Shown: positions 12,090 to 23,227, counted from the first letter of the stretch. The stretch is 64,000 bases of DNA from Gibbula magus (GCA_936450465.1 OW388290.1:25595457-25659456), one strand, 5' to 3'. The notes: generated by a model from the sequence alone, not told the origin. Made by a program: numbers and translations.

Positions 12090-14553
12090 AAAATCTTGGA
12101 AAGCTATCAGGAAAAATAACATTTGCAGTCGTCTTTCAGGAAATCAGGAATTTGCCCGCTGAACACGCATGTGATTGACGACTTGGTTGTAATGCCGGCA
12201 CGAAGTTTTTCATTCACAAGACAGGCACCTTTAAACTCGGGTACACAAGGTGAGCGGGAAAATGAAATACAGACTGAAGCAAATTCAATTTGAACCTTTT
12301 TGGAATATCGGATTTGGGATGTTTTAAAGAATGTGAACACATACAAACCCAGACACTCATTAGACATGTTGGTTGGAAAGCTATCACTGACCAAATCGTT
12401 GTACTATATTATATGTTATATATCGTTGATAACGTAACTGAACATAAATAAAAACAATATCCATGTTTGATATATAAAACGAAATTACATTTGTGGTAAA
12501 GTCAATGAAAAACATTATGTTATGGATGAGTGTTTCAAGTACATAAATTGCTCGAGAAGCATTCGAGGATACGTTGATCATCATCACTGGAACAGAATGC
12601 TTACCTTATTAAAAAATTTACATTCGCGCAAACCACTAATCAAATCAAATCGAATTTACTTACCTTAAGTATATACTGATAACAAAGACGTATGTCTCGA
12701 AGAGCTATTGTTATTATCCGAATGTTCCTTATTAGGTCTTCACAAGACGAATGTCTCGAAGACATATTGTTTTTATCCTGATTATTAGGTCTCGAAGACG
12801 TATTGTTATTATCCTGATTCTCTTATTGGTTGGAGGCGCAAACCGCCTCCAACCTGATACGCAGTTGGATTTCACGCTATGTTACTGTTGGAATATTCAA
12901 AATAAACTTTCGACCAATCATGCTTGGCCTCTTCATACTTTGGAAAAAGCATATGACCAACGAACACGGCTGTAACAAAGTTGTAACCACGTGACCATGT
13001 GGGTTATCCGAAATAATTATCCCCTTTTACTGCAAAAAGAGATTTTGTCTAAACATCTAAAATAGAAACGACAGTTGTGTTATTCTGAGTCTGAATGTTA
13101 GTAAACATAAGATTTTTCAATTCAAAGCCATTTTACACCTCCATGAGCAGACATGTACCAATTCAAGTGCATAAAGTTTCGGAAAATCCAAGAAACTTTA
13201 CAAGCTAATGTTATACGCGCGGAGCAAGCATATACTAAACGATAATAGTGGTTGTCAATCAACACACCAACCTTCCACTCAGTTATCAATATTTTCAATG
13301 CCAATCAGACTTGCATAATGGTAGGCCTATTCAATGTACTGTTATTGAATTAATGAAAGTGAAGCTTGTACATGTATAAGCACATATTGGATAGAACCAT
13401 ATTTATGTCCAAACTGATAGCACCAAGCATGAGGATACCGGGTCATTATCCTTGAATTAAAAAAGGTCCATATGCCTTCCTTCAACAGATAAACAGAATA
13501 TGCTTCATAATCAATCGAATTGGTACTCTTTAAATTTGCAAATGTTTAACAAATGGTTGACTGCTTGTTTCAGGGAAAATAGGCCTACATATTCATATTG
13601 CTGGAATCTAACAATGACACAACTGTCAACAACGTTTTGATCAAATTCATAATATAGGCCTACTTCAAAATTGGAGCAAAAACACCCGGGAGTTGCGCTT
13701 TAAAATAAATCGGGGAAGTTGAATGTTCACTTTCATTTTCAAATGATAGATTATATATAATTTTATTTTATTTATGAATAAATAATGTATGTAAATTGAA
13801 AAGCATATACACAACTTAAATGATCGAGGTAAAATTCTTTTATTTGCGACTTTTGAATTGAATAACTAATTGTGTGATTAGTAATCAAAGCTTTTATCCC
13901 CCAAAATGACCATAATGCAGGCTTCATTTTGCTATATGTACATATGACATACATATCCTTTTTATAATATAGTTTAGCCTTAACAAGATGCCTCCAACCA
14001 TGCCTTTTTAAAGGCTTTTCTTGTTATTATTATTCTTTGTACCGAAATTTGTCCAGACGTTTCTGAGAAAACGGCTGAACCGATTTCAATAAAAGTTTCA
14101 GGGACTGTATCCTGTAACCCAATACTTAAAGTTCATTTAGTAAGATTTTTTTACTCTCATTAATTATAAAATCCAAACAAAATACCTGGTTGGGTAAAAA
14201 CAAGTATTCCAATATCTGTAGCAAATACATAATTAAATGAAATATTTCAATTTCTTTCATTGCTCATACATTTTGTTTGTCTTTGTGTACAGTGTGTGAG
14301 CTAGACCACAATGCTTTTGCACTTGAAAATAATAGACTGGATCTATATTTAGACTGGAAAACACCTTTACTAATTAGTGCAATTTCTCGGTTTATTTTGG
14401 GTCGAAAAATATTTTGAAAAATTAATTGTATATATTTCACTGAAATGGTATTTTGGCAATTTTCCGATATGTTCATCAACATCCTTTATGGCTGTTAAAT
14501 TAAATGGCAAGAGACGATTACTAAGGATAAAATAATTTAAGGAATTCATTCCC
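12090..14553. other. Non-coding stretch with a few local repeats
   Basis: Contains degenerate short repeats of TGTCTCGAAGAC around 12690-12820, a strong GC hairpin at 12828-12854, and an unassigned repeat-like segment after 13980 (GAAAACGGCTGAACCGATTTC). No gene is supported. Confidence 0.45.
12828..12854. repeat. Perfect 11-bp-arm hairpin
   Basis: GGTTGGAGGCG and its exact complement CGCCTCCAACC flank a five-base loop (CAAAC). It is GC-rich in AT-rich surroundings and directly follows short degenerate repeats. It could be a transposon end or a structural element, but no function can be assigned. Confidence 0.6.
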
Positions 14554-14915
14554 TTAAAGGCGCTGTAGCACGTTGTTTGCAAAATTTATTTTTTCAAATT
14601 TCCCATTAATAATGATAGTTAATGTCATTTAAATTAACTTTAGAGGGTAAAACATCTTATTACACAAACCAATTATCTGTAGTGGTAATAACTTTGTTGC
14701 GTATAAAGCAAAAATTGCATGGCGGCCATTTTATTGTAAACACAATTTATTATTTTGTAGTACAAAAACGATTCCCATGGCTTTACCGAAACATGTACAC
14801 TAATTTTAAACTTTATTTTCCAAAGAGAGAATGATGGTTTACTGTTGGTGAAATTATTTTTCAAATACATTTCATCAACTTTTTTGAGTGAAAAAACGTG
14901 CTACTGCCCCTTTAA
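14554..14915 (+). mobile_element. TTAA-type MITE, family 2, full copy
   Basis: TTAA at 14554 is followed by AGGCGCTGTAGCACG. The right end is CGTGCTACTGCCCCT followed by TTAA at 14912. This gives a 354-bp element with 15-bp imperfect TIRs and a TTAA target duplication. The duplicated flank at 56138 keeps an uninterrupted TTTAATCTGAAAAATC, which is the empty site. A second, partial copy starts at 63180. No coding capacity. Confidence 0.8.
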
Positions 14916-15210
14916 TCTGAAAAATCAATCGCGATTTATCTGTTGAGAAAGTAGATGCCAGTTAAGGAACATATTAAACAATTTCCTCAAATTAATTAAT
15001 CCTGTGCTATAACTGGAATGCGACCCAGCATGTTATTGGTTTTGGATAAGAGGTGACTATCAAGTCCAGTCCTGGACAATCCAATACCCCGTCAGTGAAT
15101 ACACTCTCAAGATTGGAAGTGGTTACAAGATTGATTGCTTTGACTGACAGACCCCAGGAACAATGTGGTGTAGTTAGCATTAACCAGCAAAACCAGACAC
15201 GTCTTTTGCC
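14916..15210 (+). repeat. Segmental repeat shared with 56142-56370
   Basis: Collinear with 56142-56370. Both read TCTGAAAAATC, GTTGAGAAAGTAGATGCCAG, GAATGCGACCCAGCATG and AGCATTAACCAGCAAAA in order, with small indels. No frame is preserved between the copies. Confidence 0.75.
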
Positions 15211-15415
15211 TTTTATTTCGGTTTTCTATGGAATAATATGTTTCATCCAAATGTATATTTGGCTTCTTAATCATTTGCATCATCGAAAATGTATACCCCG
15301 AATAAGTTAACGAACCTAACCAATTGTCAAAACAAGTTCATGTTTGAAAAAATGGAGAAATCATTCAGTTTGAAAAGGTACACGTTAAAGAAAAGAATGG
15401 AGAAAATAAAATAAA

Positions 15416-16323
15416 CAGTTAAAAAAGTTAAGCACCCCCTTCTTTTTTTTGATAGGGGTATGTTTCAGAGACCCATTATAGCAAAACTAAACATCCCACA
15501 GGGGAAAAACGAATTTCAGGAGCAAGTGTAATTAATTGTTTTATTCGTTGACATTTTTGTGTAATCTTCAGAGATTTCAAATGACCAAAAACAGGAAACA
15601 AGAATTGACTGGAAATGGTGAAAAACACAGACTCATAAATGTATTGTCATTTCAAGTTTGACAGCTGAACGTGATGAAGAAATCATACTGAAAAACCCGT
15701 GCCATTGTCTTAGGAACGATTTAGTGTCAATATCGTGTGCTGCCACCGCGTGCCTGAAGTACTGCTGCCAGTCTTCTGGGCATACCCCTGACAAGGTTCT
15801 TTAATTCTTCCATGGGGATTTGCTGCCATCGTTGATGACGCAATAGGTTCCTGTCCTCTTGCAATGTGGTAGCTCGGGGCCTTCCGGAACGTGGTCGATC
15901 GAAAACATGGTTAGTTTGGGCATGTTTCCTCACTAAACGACTGATGACCGAATAGTAGTAACCAGTTCTTCTCCAAATTTCCTTGTACGAGAAACCTGCT
16001 AAATAATAGATAATTTGCCATCTCGTAGCCTCGGACAATCTCCTTCGTGGCATTGTTCATGAATTTTGTGTATTGAACTGACATTGAAGCCGTAAAAGGC
16101 GTTTATTTAGCCATGGTAAGTCGAAGGGTGAAACTTGCATTTTGCTAAAATCATGGGTTGCATGCCAATAGCTCCGTTCGTGAGAACCGTTCCATAACAG
16201 AAACCACACCAGTTCCCATCCAGAATACCATATTTAGCCTGTCTATCGAATTGAATAACATGATCATAAAATCCAAAATGGTATACAACTTTTAATTTGG
16301 GGGTGCTTAACTTTTTTTTACTG
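15416..16323 (-). mobile_element. Internally deleted Tc1-like element with TIRs
   Basis: About 908 bp, bounded by inverted repeats that begin CAGT and continue AAAAGTTAAGCACCCCC (left 15416-15439, right complement 16299-16323). It carries one short ORF on the minus strand that fuses both ends of a Tc1-type transposase and lacks the catalytic middle. This is the structure of a non-autonomous deletion derivative moved by an intact relative. A TA lies close outside each end, but the exact target duplication is uncertain. Confidence 0.8.
15727..16053 (-). pseudogene. Tc1-like transposase with central deletion, 108 aa
   Basis: The ORF starts at ATG (16053, minus) and is intact to TGA. Residues 1-48 form a helix-turn-helix (SEATRWQIIYYLAG, VISRLVRKH). 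A GRPR-type motif (RPRSGRPRATT) near residue 57 matches the linker between the two DNA-binding halves in Tc1 proteins. Residues about 78-108 (IPMEELKNLVRGMPRR, VLQARGGSTRY) are the C-terminal tail normally found after the DDE triad. The DDE core is missing, about 230 residues compared with the usual 340, yet the frame is preserved across the deletion. The product could bind TIRs but cannot catalyse. Confidence 0.85.
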
Positions 16324-17451
16324 TGTGTATCTTCGATTAATGTTGTGAAAAAATTCTAAATGTTTAACCAATGCAATTAAATACAATAGTATCCATTTGA
16401 ATGAAAATATATACCTTGTTATATAAATGGAAATCAAAATGATAATCTCATTATATGTGTTTATTCAATCATATAATTATGTCACTGCAACGGCATGCTG
16501 CCATATACATGTACATATAAACGATTATAGTATAGTACACGGTGGAATGAATTAAACGGATAAACAGACCATTACCAAGCTCCTGATTGCAGTTCCTTAA
16601 TAACAGAATTCCATTTCAACACCGTCTTAAAAAGTATAACCACAATGACACGGCGACACGAATCTTAAAAGTCTGTTTTGCAGTAGACTATCTGATCGAC
16701 TGGGTACGAACTGTACGTGATTCAACTCGAGAACCTGAACAATAAACTGAACATTGCTGTGAGGCATTTTCGCAGTAGAGTATACAAGATTGTAGTTGAA
16801 TAGTAATTAGCTTTTTTCTCGCCTTCATTGTATTAAGGAGAGATGGGACCCAGAAATCAAACTAGCTTACAGTAACATTTAGCAACAATTTATTGTTGCG
16901 AATAGGTCTCAAAATATAAGTTTACGCCTTTTTAATGGTCATTTTACGCCGTGCCGCGTAACATTATGTCACCAATATTCGCGTTGAATATGTTACTATG
17001 CGTGTTATTCTAATTACATACATATCTCAAGTTAGTGACAAATTTAACTGATAGTTATTCTTTCACTATGCTGCAGAAGATCTTAGAGACGGGCAACACA
17101 AAGGGAGAGGAAATAAGACATGAAATGACATTCACTACAGCTTGATGAGTACGGTTTACCAGTGACACCGAAAAGGAGTGGACGGTAGCTACAGTGAACA
17201 ACGTTGATGGTTAATTGGCTCTTAGGAGGTATGCACTTTTCATGACGGTATATTATGTATCCCCACAGAGTTTATTCTACTGATATATCCCATTGCACCT
17301 GCAAACCAATACCAGCAAATATGAATAATCTTAAATTGACATATAAATTGCATTCATTTCGTTTGTATAACTTAATAATATTCAAACTACAATTGCGTTC
17401 CATTGTTCTATTTTTGACGTCAACAAAACAAAATTAGAGCCATGGCCTCTG

Positions 17452-18161
17452 TAGCTCATCATGACTTCATTGATTTGCTATCTAAAGTTGAATATTTAAG
17501 TTATTTAAGTAATTGTTTACAAGCAAAAGATAGGTTCTTAGATTATGACCACTGTGACCCCATTTGGGGTCAAGGGGGTCACACAATCTACAATTTAGAA
17601 TCCCCATTGGCCAAGGAGTCTGCACACAACTTTTCAGCTCTCTAGACCTTTTGAAACTGGAGAAGATGAAAATAGGTTTTTAAGGATGTGACCCCATTTG
17701 GGGTAAACAAATCTAATATTTAGAATCTCCATTGGCCAAGGAGTCTGCACACACCTTTTGAGCTCTCTAGACCTTTTGGAACTGGAGAAGAAGATGAAAA
17801 TAGGTTTTTAAGGATATGACCCCATTTGGGGTCATTGGGTCACGAAATCTACAATTTAGAATTCCCATTGGCCAAGGAGTAAGCACACAACTTTTCAGCT
17901 CTCTAGACCTTTTGGAACTGGAGAAGAAGATGAAAATAGGTTTTTCAGGATCGATGTGACCCCTGTGGTGACCCCTGTGACCCCATTTGGGGTCATTGGG
18001 TCACGAAATCTACAATTTAGAATTCCCATTGGCCAAGGAGTCTGCACCTAAAATTTCAGCTCTGTTATTGGTTCTGGAGAAGAAGTCAAAAATCGAAAAG
18101 TTTACGGATGGACGGACGGACGGACGCCGGACACCATGCCATAAGCCCATCGGATGAACTA
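17452..18161 (+). mobile_element. TAGCTCATCAGG-TIR element, copy F2, GACCCC satellite core
   Basis: Starts with TAGCTCATC and ends GGATGAACTA, a decayed inverted repeat of TAGCTCATCAGG. The core holds four direct repeats each containing the palindrome GACCCCATTTGGGGTC (17556, 17690, 17818, 17979; spacing 128-161 bp). The end carries ACGGACGGACGG and CCATAAGCCCATCGG. Copy 2 of the surrounding segmental duplication lacks this insert. It encodes nothing and is a non-autonomous element with a minisatellite core, a type common in molluscs. Confidence 0.75.
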
Positions 18162-18251
18162 AAAAAGATATTTCAAGTCAAACATATTCAGAAAGGACGA
18201 CGCAATCGCAGGGAGGGCAAATCTGGTCGATTGTGGTCAGGTGCATGATGA

Positions 18252-18831
18252 TCAAGTATTTGTCACTAAGGTGACATGATCCCCCGCCGCAAATTAATAT
18301 TTCAAAATTGAAAAATAATGTCAAGATCAGCAAAATCGACTGTCAAACATGTCGAAAAAGTCAAAGCTCCACTGTTACCTTGAGAATAATGTCAAGGTCA
18401 CCAACATCTAATCAGCCCTTTGTCTTCCTTAGCAGGTGTTTTGTGTAAGGTATGATGAAATTCCAGTGAATGGTTCTTGAGATATCCCGCTGACAAGCTT
18501 TACATGTACATTAACATGTCGAAAAATTCAAAGTTCACTAGTCACCAAAATCTAATCAGCCCGTCGTCTTTCCTTGGAGAAGCTATGTGTAAGATATGAA
18601 GAGAAATCAGCAAATGGTTCTTGAAATATCCCGCTGACAAGGATAAACTGACAAAGTTTTGTTATGACCTTGAACTGAAGGTCACAAACCTCTGTTTGAA
18701 CATTACTCCCCTATGATGAACCCATATGCAAAATATGAAAAGAATCCAGTGAATAGTATTTGAGTTATTCCCTTTCGTACGGACGGACGCAGCCGAATAC
18801 TATATCCCCCGCTTCGACGCGGCGGGGGATA
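18252..18831 (+). mobile_element. Helitron-like non-autonomous element H1
   Basis: Begins TCAAGTATTTGTCAC, has subterminal ATCCCCCGCC (18269) and ends with a GC-rich hairpin around ATCCCCCGC/GGCGGGGGAT (18805-18830). The core has about 143-bp direct repeats (TAATCAGCCC near 18411 and 18553; ATCCCGCTGACAAG near 18484 and 18628). The paralogous site at about 61080 reads GATGAATTAATC without the insert, so no target duplication accompanied insertion. A 5' TC, a 3' hairpin, subterminal inverted repeats and no TSD fit Helitron/Helentron-derived elements. Confidence 0.65.
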
Positions 18832-19290
18832 ATTAATCAAGATGGTTTGTCACGGGGTACAATCATCGGACTTGCCAATGATGAATTTCATATGGTTTGG
18901 ATGCAATTCAATCTACTCTTCTTCTCCCTTGTGATATACAAAACTGTCAGACCATTCTTGCAACAGATCTGTCAACCTACGTTATACTGATTCTGTACCA
19001 ACTGAAAACAGCTCCAGCTACTAAATTGTGTTTATCAATACAGTTGATATGTGGTTAGTAATAACTCAAAGTTACATTATTAAACACATAGACAAAGCTT
19101 TGAGGGTGCACATAGCTGTTCCGATAATGCAATGGATCTCATTCAAATCTTTCAAAGGGAGGAGGTGGAGTCGAACCCCCTAATAGCCTTCTCTATCCGG
19201 CGATACATCTGTTGATTACATGCAGTTAAGGATGCGCAATTGTAGAGTACTTTGATATCCTCGGAAATTAATACTAACATTAAACCTTAA

Positions 19291-19935
19291 AGATGCATCC
19301 ATTGTTTTTTCATGAAATTTTATCTGACTTAGCTTCCTGCCAACATACGATTTGTGATAATTACAGTTCAAATAAGTTCACTCAACTTGAAAATTCATCT
19401 TCAATCGCCAAATACATGATAATTAGTAGTTTCCAATTAAACTTAAGTAGCAGAAACCGAAACTAAAATTCCCATTTACATGCTCATTAGTTATAAGACA
19501 TATTAAATATTATCAGCTCAAAGTTGACTTTTTGTCGGTTGTAGATAAGTTTCCAAAATTACGTTTGACTAAATGAGGCGCTCCACACGCGATGCATTGT
19601 CCGGTTTTCGATCGGAAATCAATACTTTGACCTTTATATTGTCAGTATACAGCGTCGATTATTACACATCACATCATATTTTTTAAGTAGAAATTTAATT
19701 TCTTTAACTTTTTAAAGCAATTTTGATAAAAGAGCACTACTTTGAGTGTAATCTAAGTAGGGTAATATCCTCGTAACTCCCCATTCCTTAAAATAATGGG
19801 CCTCGGCTCCATTATTTTTAAGGAATGGAGAGTTACTCGGACATTACCCTCTACATAACAGTCAGTACTTCTCGATAAAATAACACCATTTATAACGTTT
19901 GGCATATGTGACCCCAACAACACAATGGATGTACC
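19291..19935 (+). mobile_element. TTAA-type MITE, family 1, copy B
   Basis: TTAA at 19287 precedes AGATGCATCCATTG. The right end CACAATGGATGTACC is followed by TTAA (19936-19939). It matches 54038-54528 in reverse orientation through the whole body. It is longer than that copy (645 versus 491 bp) because a palindrome is nested at about 19757-19850. It sits in segmental copy 1 and is missing from copy 2. Confidence 0.8.
19757..19850. repeat. Nested foldback element inside MITE copy B
   Basis: A near-perfect inverted repeat with arms of about 40 bp (GGGTAAT.TCC, GTAACTCC, CATTCCTTAAAA.TAATGG) around a short loop GCCTCGGCT. Copy C of the same MITE lacks it, so it is a later insertion of a small foldback element. 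Confidence 0.65.
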
Positions 19936-19949
19936 TTAAAAAGGCAGTT

Positions 19950-20171
19950 TTATTTATACGCAGAATATATTTTTTTCATCATGAAGGCGATCATGAATCC
20001 GATACACACCAGAGAACGAGAAGTAAAGGTTCCAAATGTCCAAGTCATTCCTGTAATCTTTTCTATAATGAGACGTCCGTCTTCGCTATCCTCGTCTTCT
20101 TCAAGCAAACCATGCGCTGCACGTGCATACAGCCGAACAACATCGCACATATAGTCGGCCTCAGGGAGCAT
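19950..20171 (-). pseudogene. Possible exon, conserved in the duplicated segment
   Basis: The minus frame of 74 codons starts just after an acceptor-like sequence (TACTGTGGCAG). It contains VVRLYARAAHGLLEEDEDSE followed by DGRLIIEK. The paralogous minus strand at 61560-61665 gives LKLYTRAAHEF and, after a one-base shift, KDDNDKNGRLILEQ. The match is better at protein than at DNA level in the acidic part, suggesting past coding constraint. I do not recognise the family. The acidic DxD..DG patch only loosely resembles a calcium-binding loop. Confidence 0.35.
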
Positions 20172-20268
20172 CTGCCACAGTATTTACATTTGTGTAAATG
20201 CAACATTCTGTTTATGAAGGAGATTTGTTAAGCCTCTGTATTACATTAATGTCACGCAATGAACAGCT

Positions 20269-21186
20269 AATTATCCCCCGCCACGAAGTGGAAGGGGGAT
20301 ATAGGTTTGGGCTCCGTCCGTGCGTCCGTCCGTCCGCTATAAAGGGGACACTTTTTCGCAGAAACTATTTAAGATAGGACATCCAAATTTGGTGTGTGGC
20401 TTGTGGACATACATACCTCGATGGAGTTCGAAAATAAGAACGATGTGATTATTTTTTCCGGAGTTATTGCCCTTGTTCCGTATTTTTGGACTCTGTTCAT
20501 GGTATTTTCCAAAGGGGACAGCTTTTCTCAGAAACTGTTTAAGATAGGATTTCCAAATTCAGTGTGTTGCTTGTGGACATAAATACCTCGATGGAGTTCG
20601 AAAATAAGAACCGTGTGATTATTTTCTCCGGAGTTATTGTCTTTGTTCCGTATTTTCGGACTCTGTTCATGGTATCTCCAAAGGGGACAGCTTTTCTCAG
20701 AAACTGTTGAGGATAGAGTTTCCAAATTTGGTGTGTGGCTTGTGGACATAAATACCTTGATGGAGTTCGAAAATTAGAAGCACACAATTAATCTTTGCGT
20801 AGTTATTGCCCTTGTTCTGTACATTTGGACTCTGTTCAAGGTATCACCAAAGGGGACAGCTTTTCTCAGAAACTATTTAAGATAGGATAACCAAATTTGG
20901 TGTGTACTTTAAGGCCATCGATACCTTTATGGAGTTTGAAAAAAAGAAGCATGTGATTATTTTTCTGGAGTTATTCCCCTTGTTCCGCTTTTTCGACTCT
21001 GTTTCAAGTATCCAAGGATATAGCTTTTCTCAGACATTGTTTAACATCAAATCAGTTGTGTGGCTTGAGGATATCGTTACCTTAATGGAAAGAAAATGAG
21101 AGGCGCACAATTATTTCTTCTTGAATTATTGCCCTTGTTCTCATTTCTTGTGTCTGGCGGGGGATGTTGATGACTATGTCTTCTTG
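20269..21186 (-). mobile_element. Helitron-like element H2 with 169-bp tandem core
   Basis: Same family as H1, in reverse orientation. The 3' hairpin (ATCCCCCGCCACGAAGTGG...GGGGGAT) lies at 20272-20301, followed by GTCCGTGCGTCCGTCC. The other end is GGCGGGGGATGTTGATGAC to about 21186. The core has five direct repeats starting at 20341, 20511, 20680, 20849 and about 21014 (period 169-170), each beginning AAAGGGGACAGCTTTTCTCA. Short open frames here are by-products of this repeat. Confidence 0.75.
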
Positions 21187-21705
21187 TTTTTTTATATATA
21201 TTTGTCTACAAAGTTGTTCTAAGAGTAGGTTATAGGAGTGCCTGTCCTGCAACATTTAATATTTGGTAAGACTACCCATTGCTTCTTGTTTATGACACAA
21301 GCGAACCAGTCATATTTACTTCAGAACTTACTTCCAACATAAAACATGTTTTAGTACATGGATAAGTCCGTATTTAAAATGTTATAGAGCTACTGTAAAG
21401 TCTAGTCCTGTCCATTGCAAAATCGACATGGTATTGGCTAATTATTTGATATATAAATTATGTGTCAGAACTGTGTACGGGTATGTTGGCTAAAATGCCA
21501 GATTTGTTAATTTAGGGTGTAACAAGTACAAACTCGGGGATTATGTCTGAACAGTGATTTCGAAATAATTCTTTAGATTGTTCTTGATAATCTTTGTCGT
21601 ATACTTCCTTTGTGTTGTTGATTTACGTTCGCATGTGTAGGTATAGCGCATGTTTTTGTACAATAATTTCCTTATCATTTGAAATTGATTTTGAAATTAT
21701 TTTTT
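21187..21705. other. Non-coding, nothing recognised
   Basis: AT-rich DNA without repeat borders or a supported gene. Confidence 0.5.
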
Positions 21706-22122
21706 TTGGAAAGGGAAACCACAATTATTTGGGCATACTACGCTAGTTTGCTGCAAAAATTTCCAAAAGCTATCAAAATAAAAATAACCGAGAGACGCAG
21801 TATGCTCACTAAAGGTGTCTGCCTGCTTTAGGACAATGCTCCTGTCCACAACTCATGTGCAGCGCAGACCTGCGGTTATGAAATACTTCCTCACCCACCG
21901 TATTATCCTGACCTTGCACCATCTGAGTTCTTCCTCTTTCCTAAAATGAAGTCATTTTTTAAAGGCGCTCGTTTCCCTGATGATAAAACCCTCATTAATG
22001 ATGTCAAGTCCTGGCTTTTGACAAAAGCTGATGCCTTTTACAAGAAAGGCCTAGAAGGCTGCATCACGCGATGGGAGAAATGTGTCGCACTGTCTGGTGC
22101 CTATGTAGAGAAAGACTATTAA
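21706..22122 (+). pseudogene. mariner-family transposase, C-terminal half, broken
   Basis: The frame reads TIIWAYYASLLQKF, then a lysine-rich stretch, GVCLL, TAG at 21829 where Gln or His is expected, then DNAPVHNS, LPHPPYYPDLAPSEFFLFP, FYKKGLEGCITRWEKC and a VEKDY end at TAA (22120). DNAPVH and PDLAPS carry the last two catalytic Asp residues of mariner transposases. They are separated by 25 residues instead of 34, so about nine residues are deleted before CGYEIL. With the stop codon and the missing N-terminus this is dead. No TIR pair is found. Confidence 0.85.
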
Positions 22123-23015
22123 CTGTAATAAAGTTTCGATTCTTTCAGTGAAGTCGAAGTCTATCCGGGGAAATCTTTAATATTGAACGCCCCTCGTATT
22201 TTAACGGCGGAGCCTGAAGGTAGGTCAGTAAGCTGCAGCGTTTTGCATGGTAATGTTTCGGGGGAAAACAAATCCTCAAACAAGACACTCGTTTGACAGA
22301 TTTAATGATATTTCATAAAGGTATCATAATTCAAAATATGGAGGTATAAACCAACTCATTAGATCATTTAAAATGAAGGATAAATCAATGACACAATGCT
22401 GGTGGTGCCGCTAATTATGTAGTGATAATGAAGGTGTTAATTTCAATATCGACATATGCATTTGTATTTCACTCTTAAATTGGTGCTCACATTAATCAGT
22501 TTTTCTTTCGCCAGTTTACAATTGTGTGGATCTTTAAAAGATTTAACGAGCTTTCGAATATTTGCATCATAAAACACGCACGCTGTAGTACCATATATGA
22601 ATGTATGGGGTTCCTCTTGATCATAGTGTCCCACCTCCACGCCAACCACAAAGTAATCTCCAGTATCACAACAGACCGGTGTCGTCCAGATGGTCCATTA
22701 GTCTCACAAACTCGTAGTAGGCGCCCAACATAACGTAGACTGAAACAACCCTCATCAGGATTATAATGTACACCAACTCACTTATGTTGTTGGCAGAAAA
22801 ACACATCTACAACTGAAACTTCCTGTGTATTGAATTAGTTATCATGGATACCATATTATCTGGTTAGACCACACTATCTTTTCCGTGTGTCAAGCTTCTA
22901 AAACCACTAATAAGGCATTAATCAACCATTAACATCAATTGTTTAAGTTTATCCTATGTGCTATAAGCAATTGAAATAAAAACAAGGAAATAATATTTAA
23001 CACAAAAATACATAT
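22123..23015. other. Non-coding, nothing recognised
   Basis: Includes the presumed 3' flank of the mariner remnant. No other feature. Confidence 0.5.
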
Positions 23016-23227
23016 GACATTACGCGTTAAAACATAACCGTGAAAATGACACATTCACAAAAATACTTTTGAAAAGAACTTTGACAAAACTAAAACAAGA
23101 TTATTCAACAATTGGGTCTTAGACATTACGCGTTAAAACATAACCGTGAAAATGACACATTCACAAAAATACTTTTGAAAAGAACTTTGACAAAACTAAA
23201 ACAAGATTATTCAACAATTGGGTCTTA
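23016..23227 (+). repeat. Perfect 106-bp tandem duplication
   Basis: The unit beginning GACATTACGCGTTAAAACAT at 23016 recurs exactly at 23122 and ends GGGTCTTA at 23227. I see no mismatch between units. It is either very recent or an assembly duplication. Confidence 0.9.

Larger units (their letters stand above)
16440..20240. repeat. Segmental duplication, copy 1 (partner 59199-61690)
   Basis: Seven collinear homologous blocks pair with copy 2: 16480-16600/59211-59345, 17070-17250/60095-60300, 17265-17440/60700-60910, 18171-18260/60960-61060, 18838-18975/61085-61220, 19120-19290/61330-61470 and 19975-20140/61560-61690. Between blocks, copy 1 holds three transposon insertions that copy 2 lacks. 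An AATAAA on the minus strand near the low-coordinate end of both copies and frame-like conservation in some blocks suggest an old minus-strand gene pair, now decayed. Confidence 0.75.

Noticed and set aside
20539..20787. Minus-strand ORFs at 20528-20787
   Set aside because: Repeat-core translation of H2; repeats at protein level follow the 169-bp DNA period.
20341..21130. CRISPR-like array
   Set aside because: Units of 169 bp without short spacers, inside a eukaryotic mobile element; a satellite core, not CRISPR.
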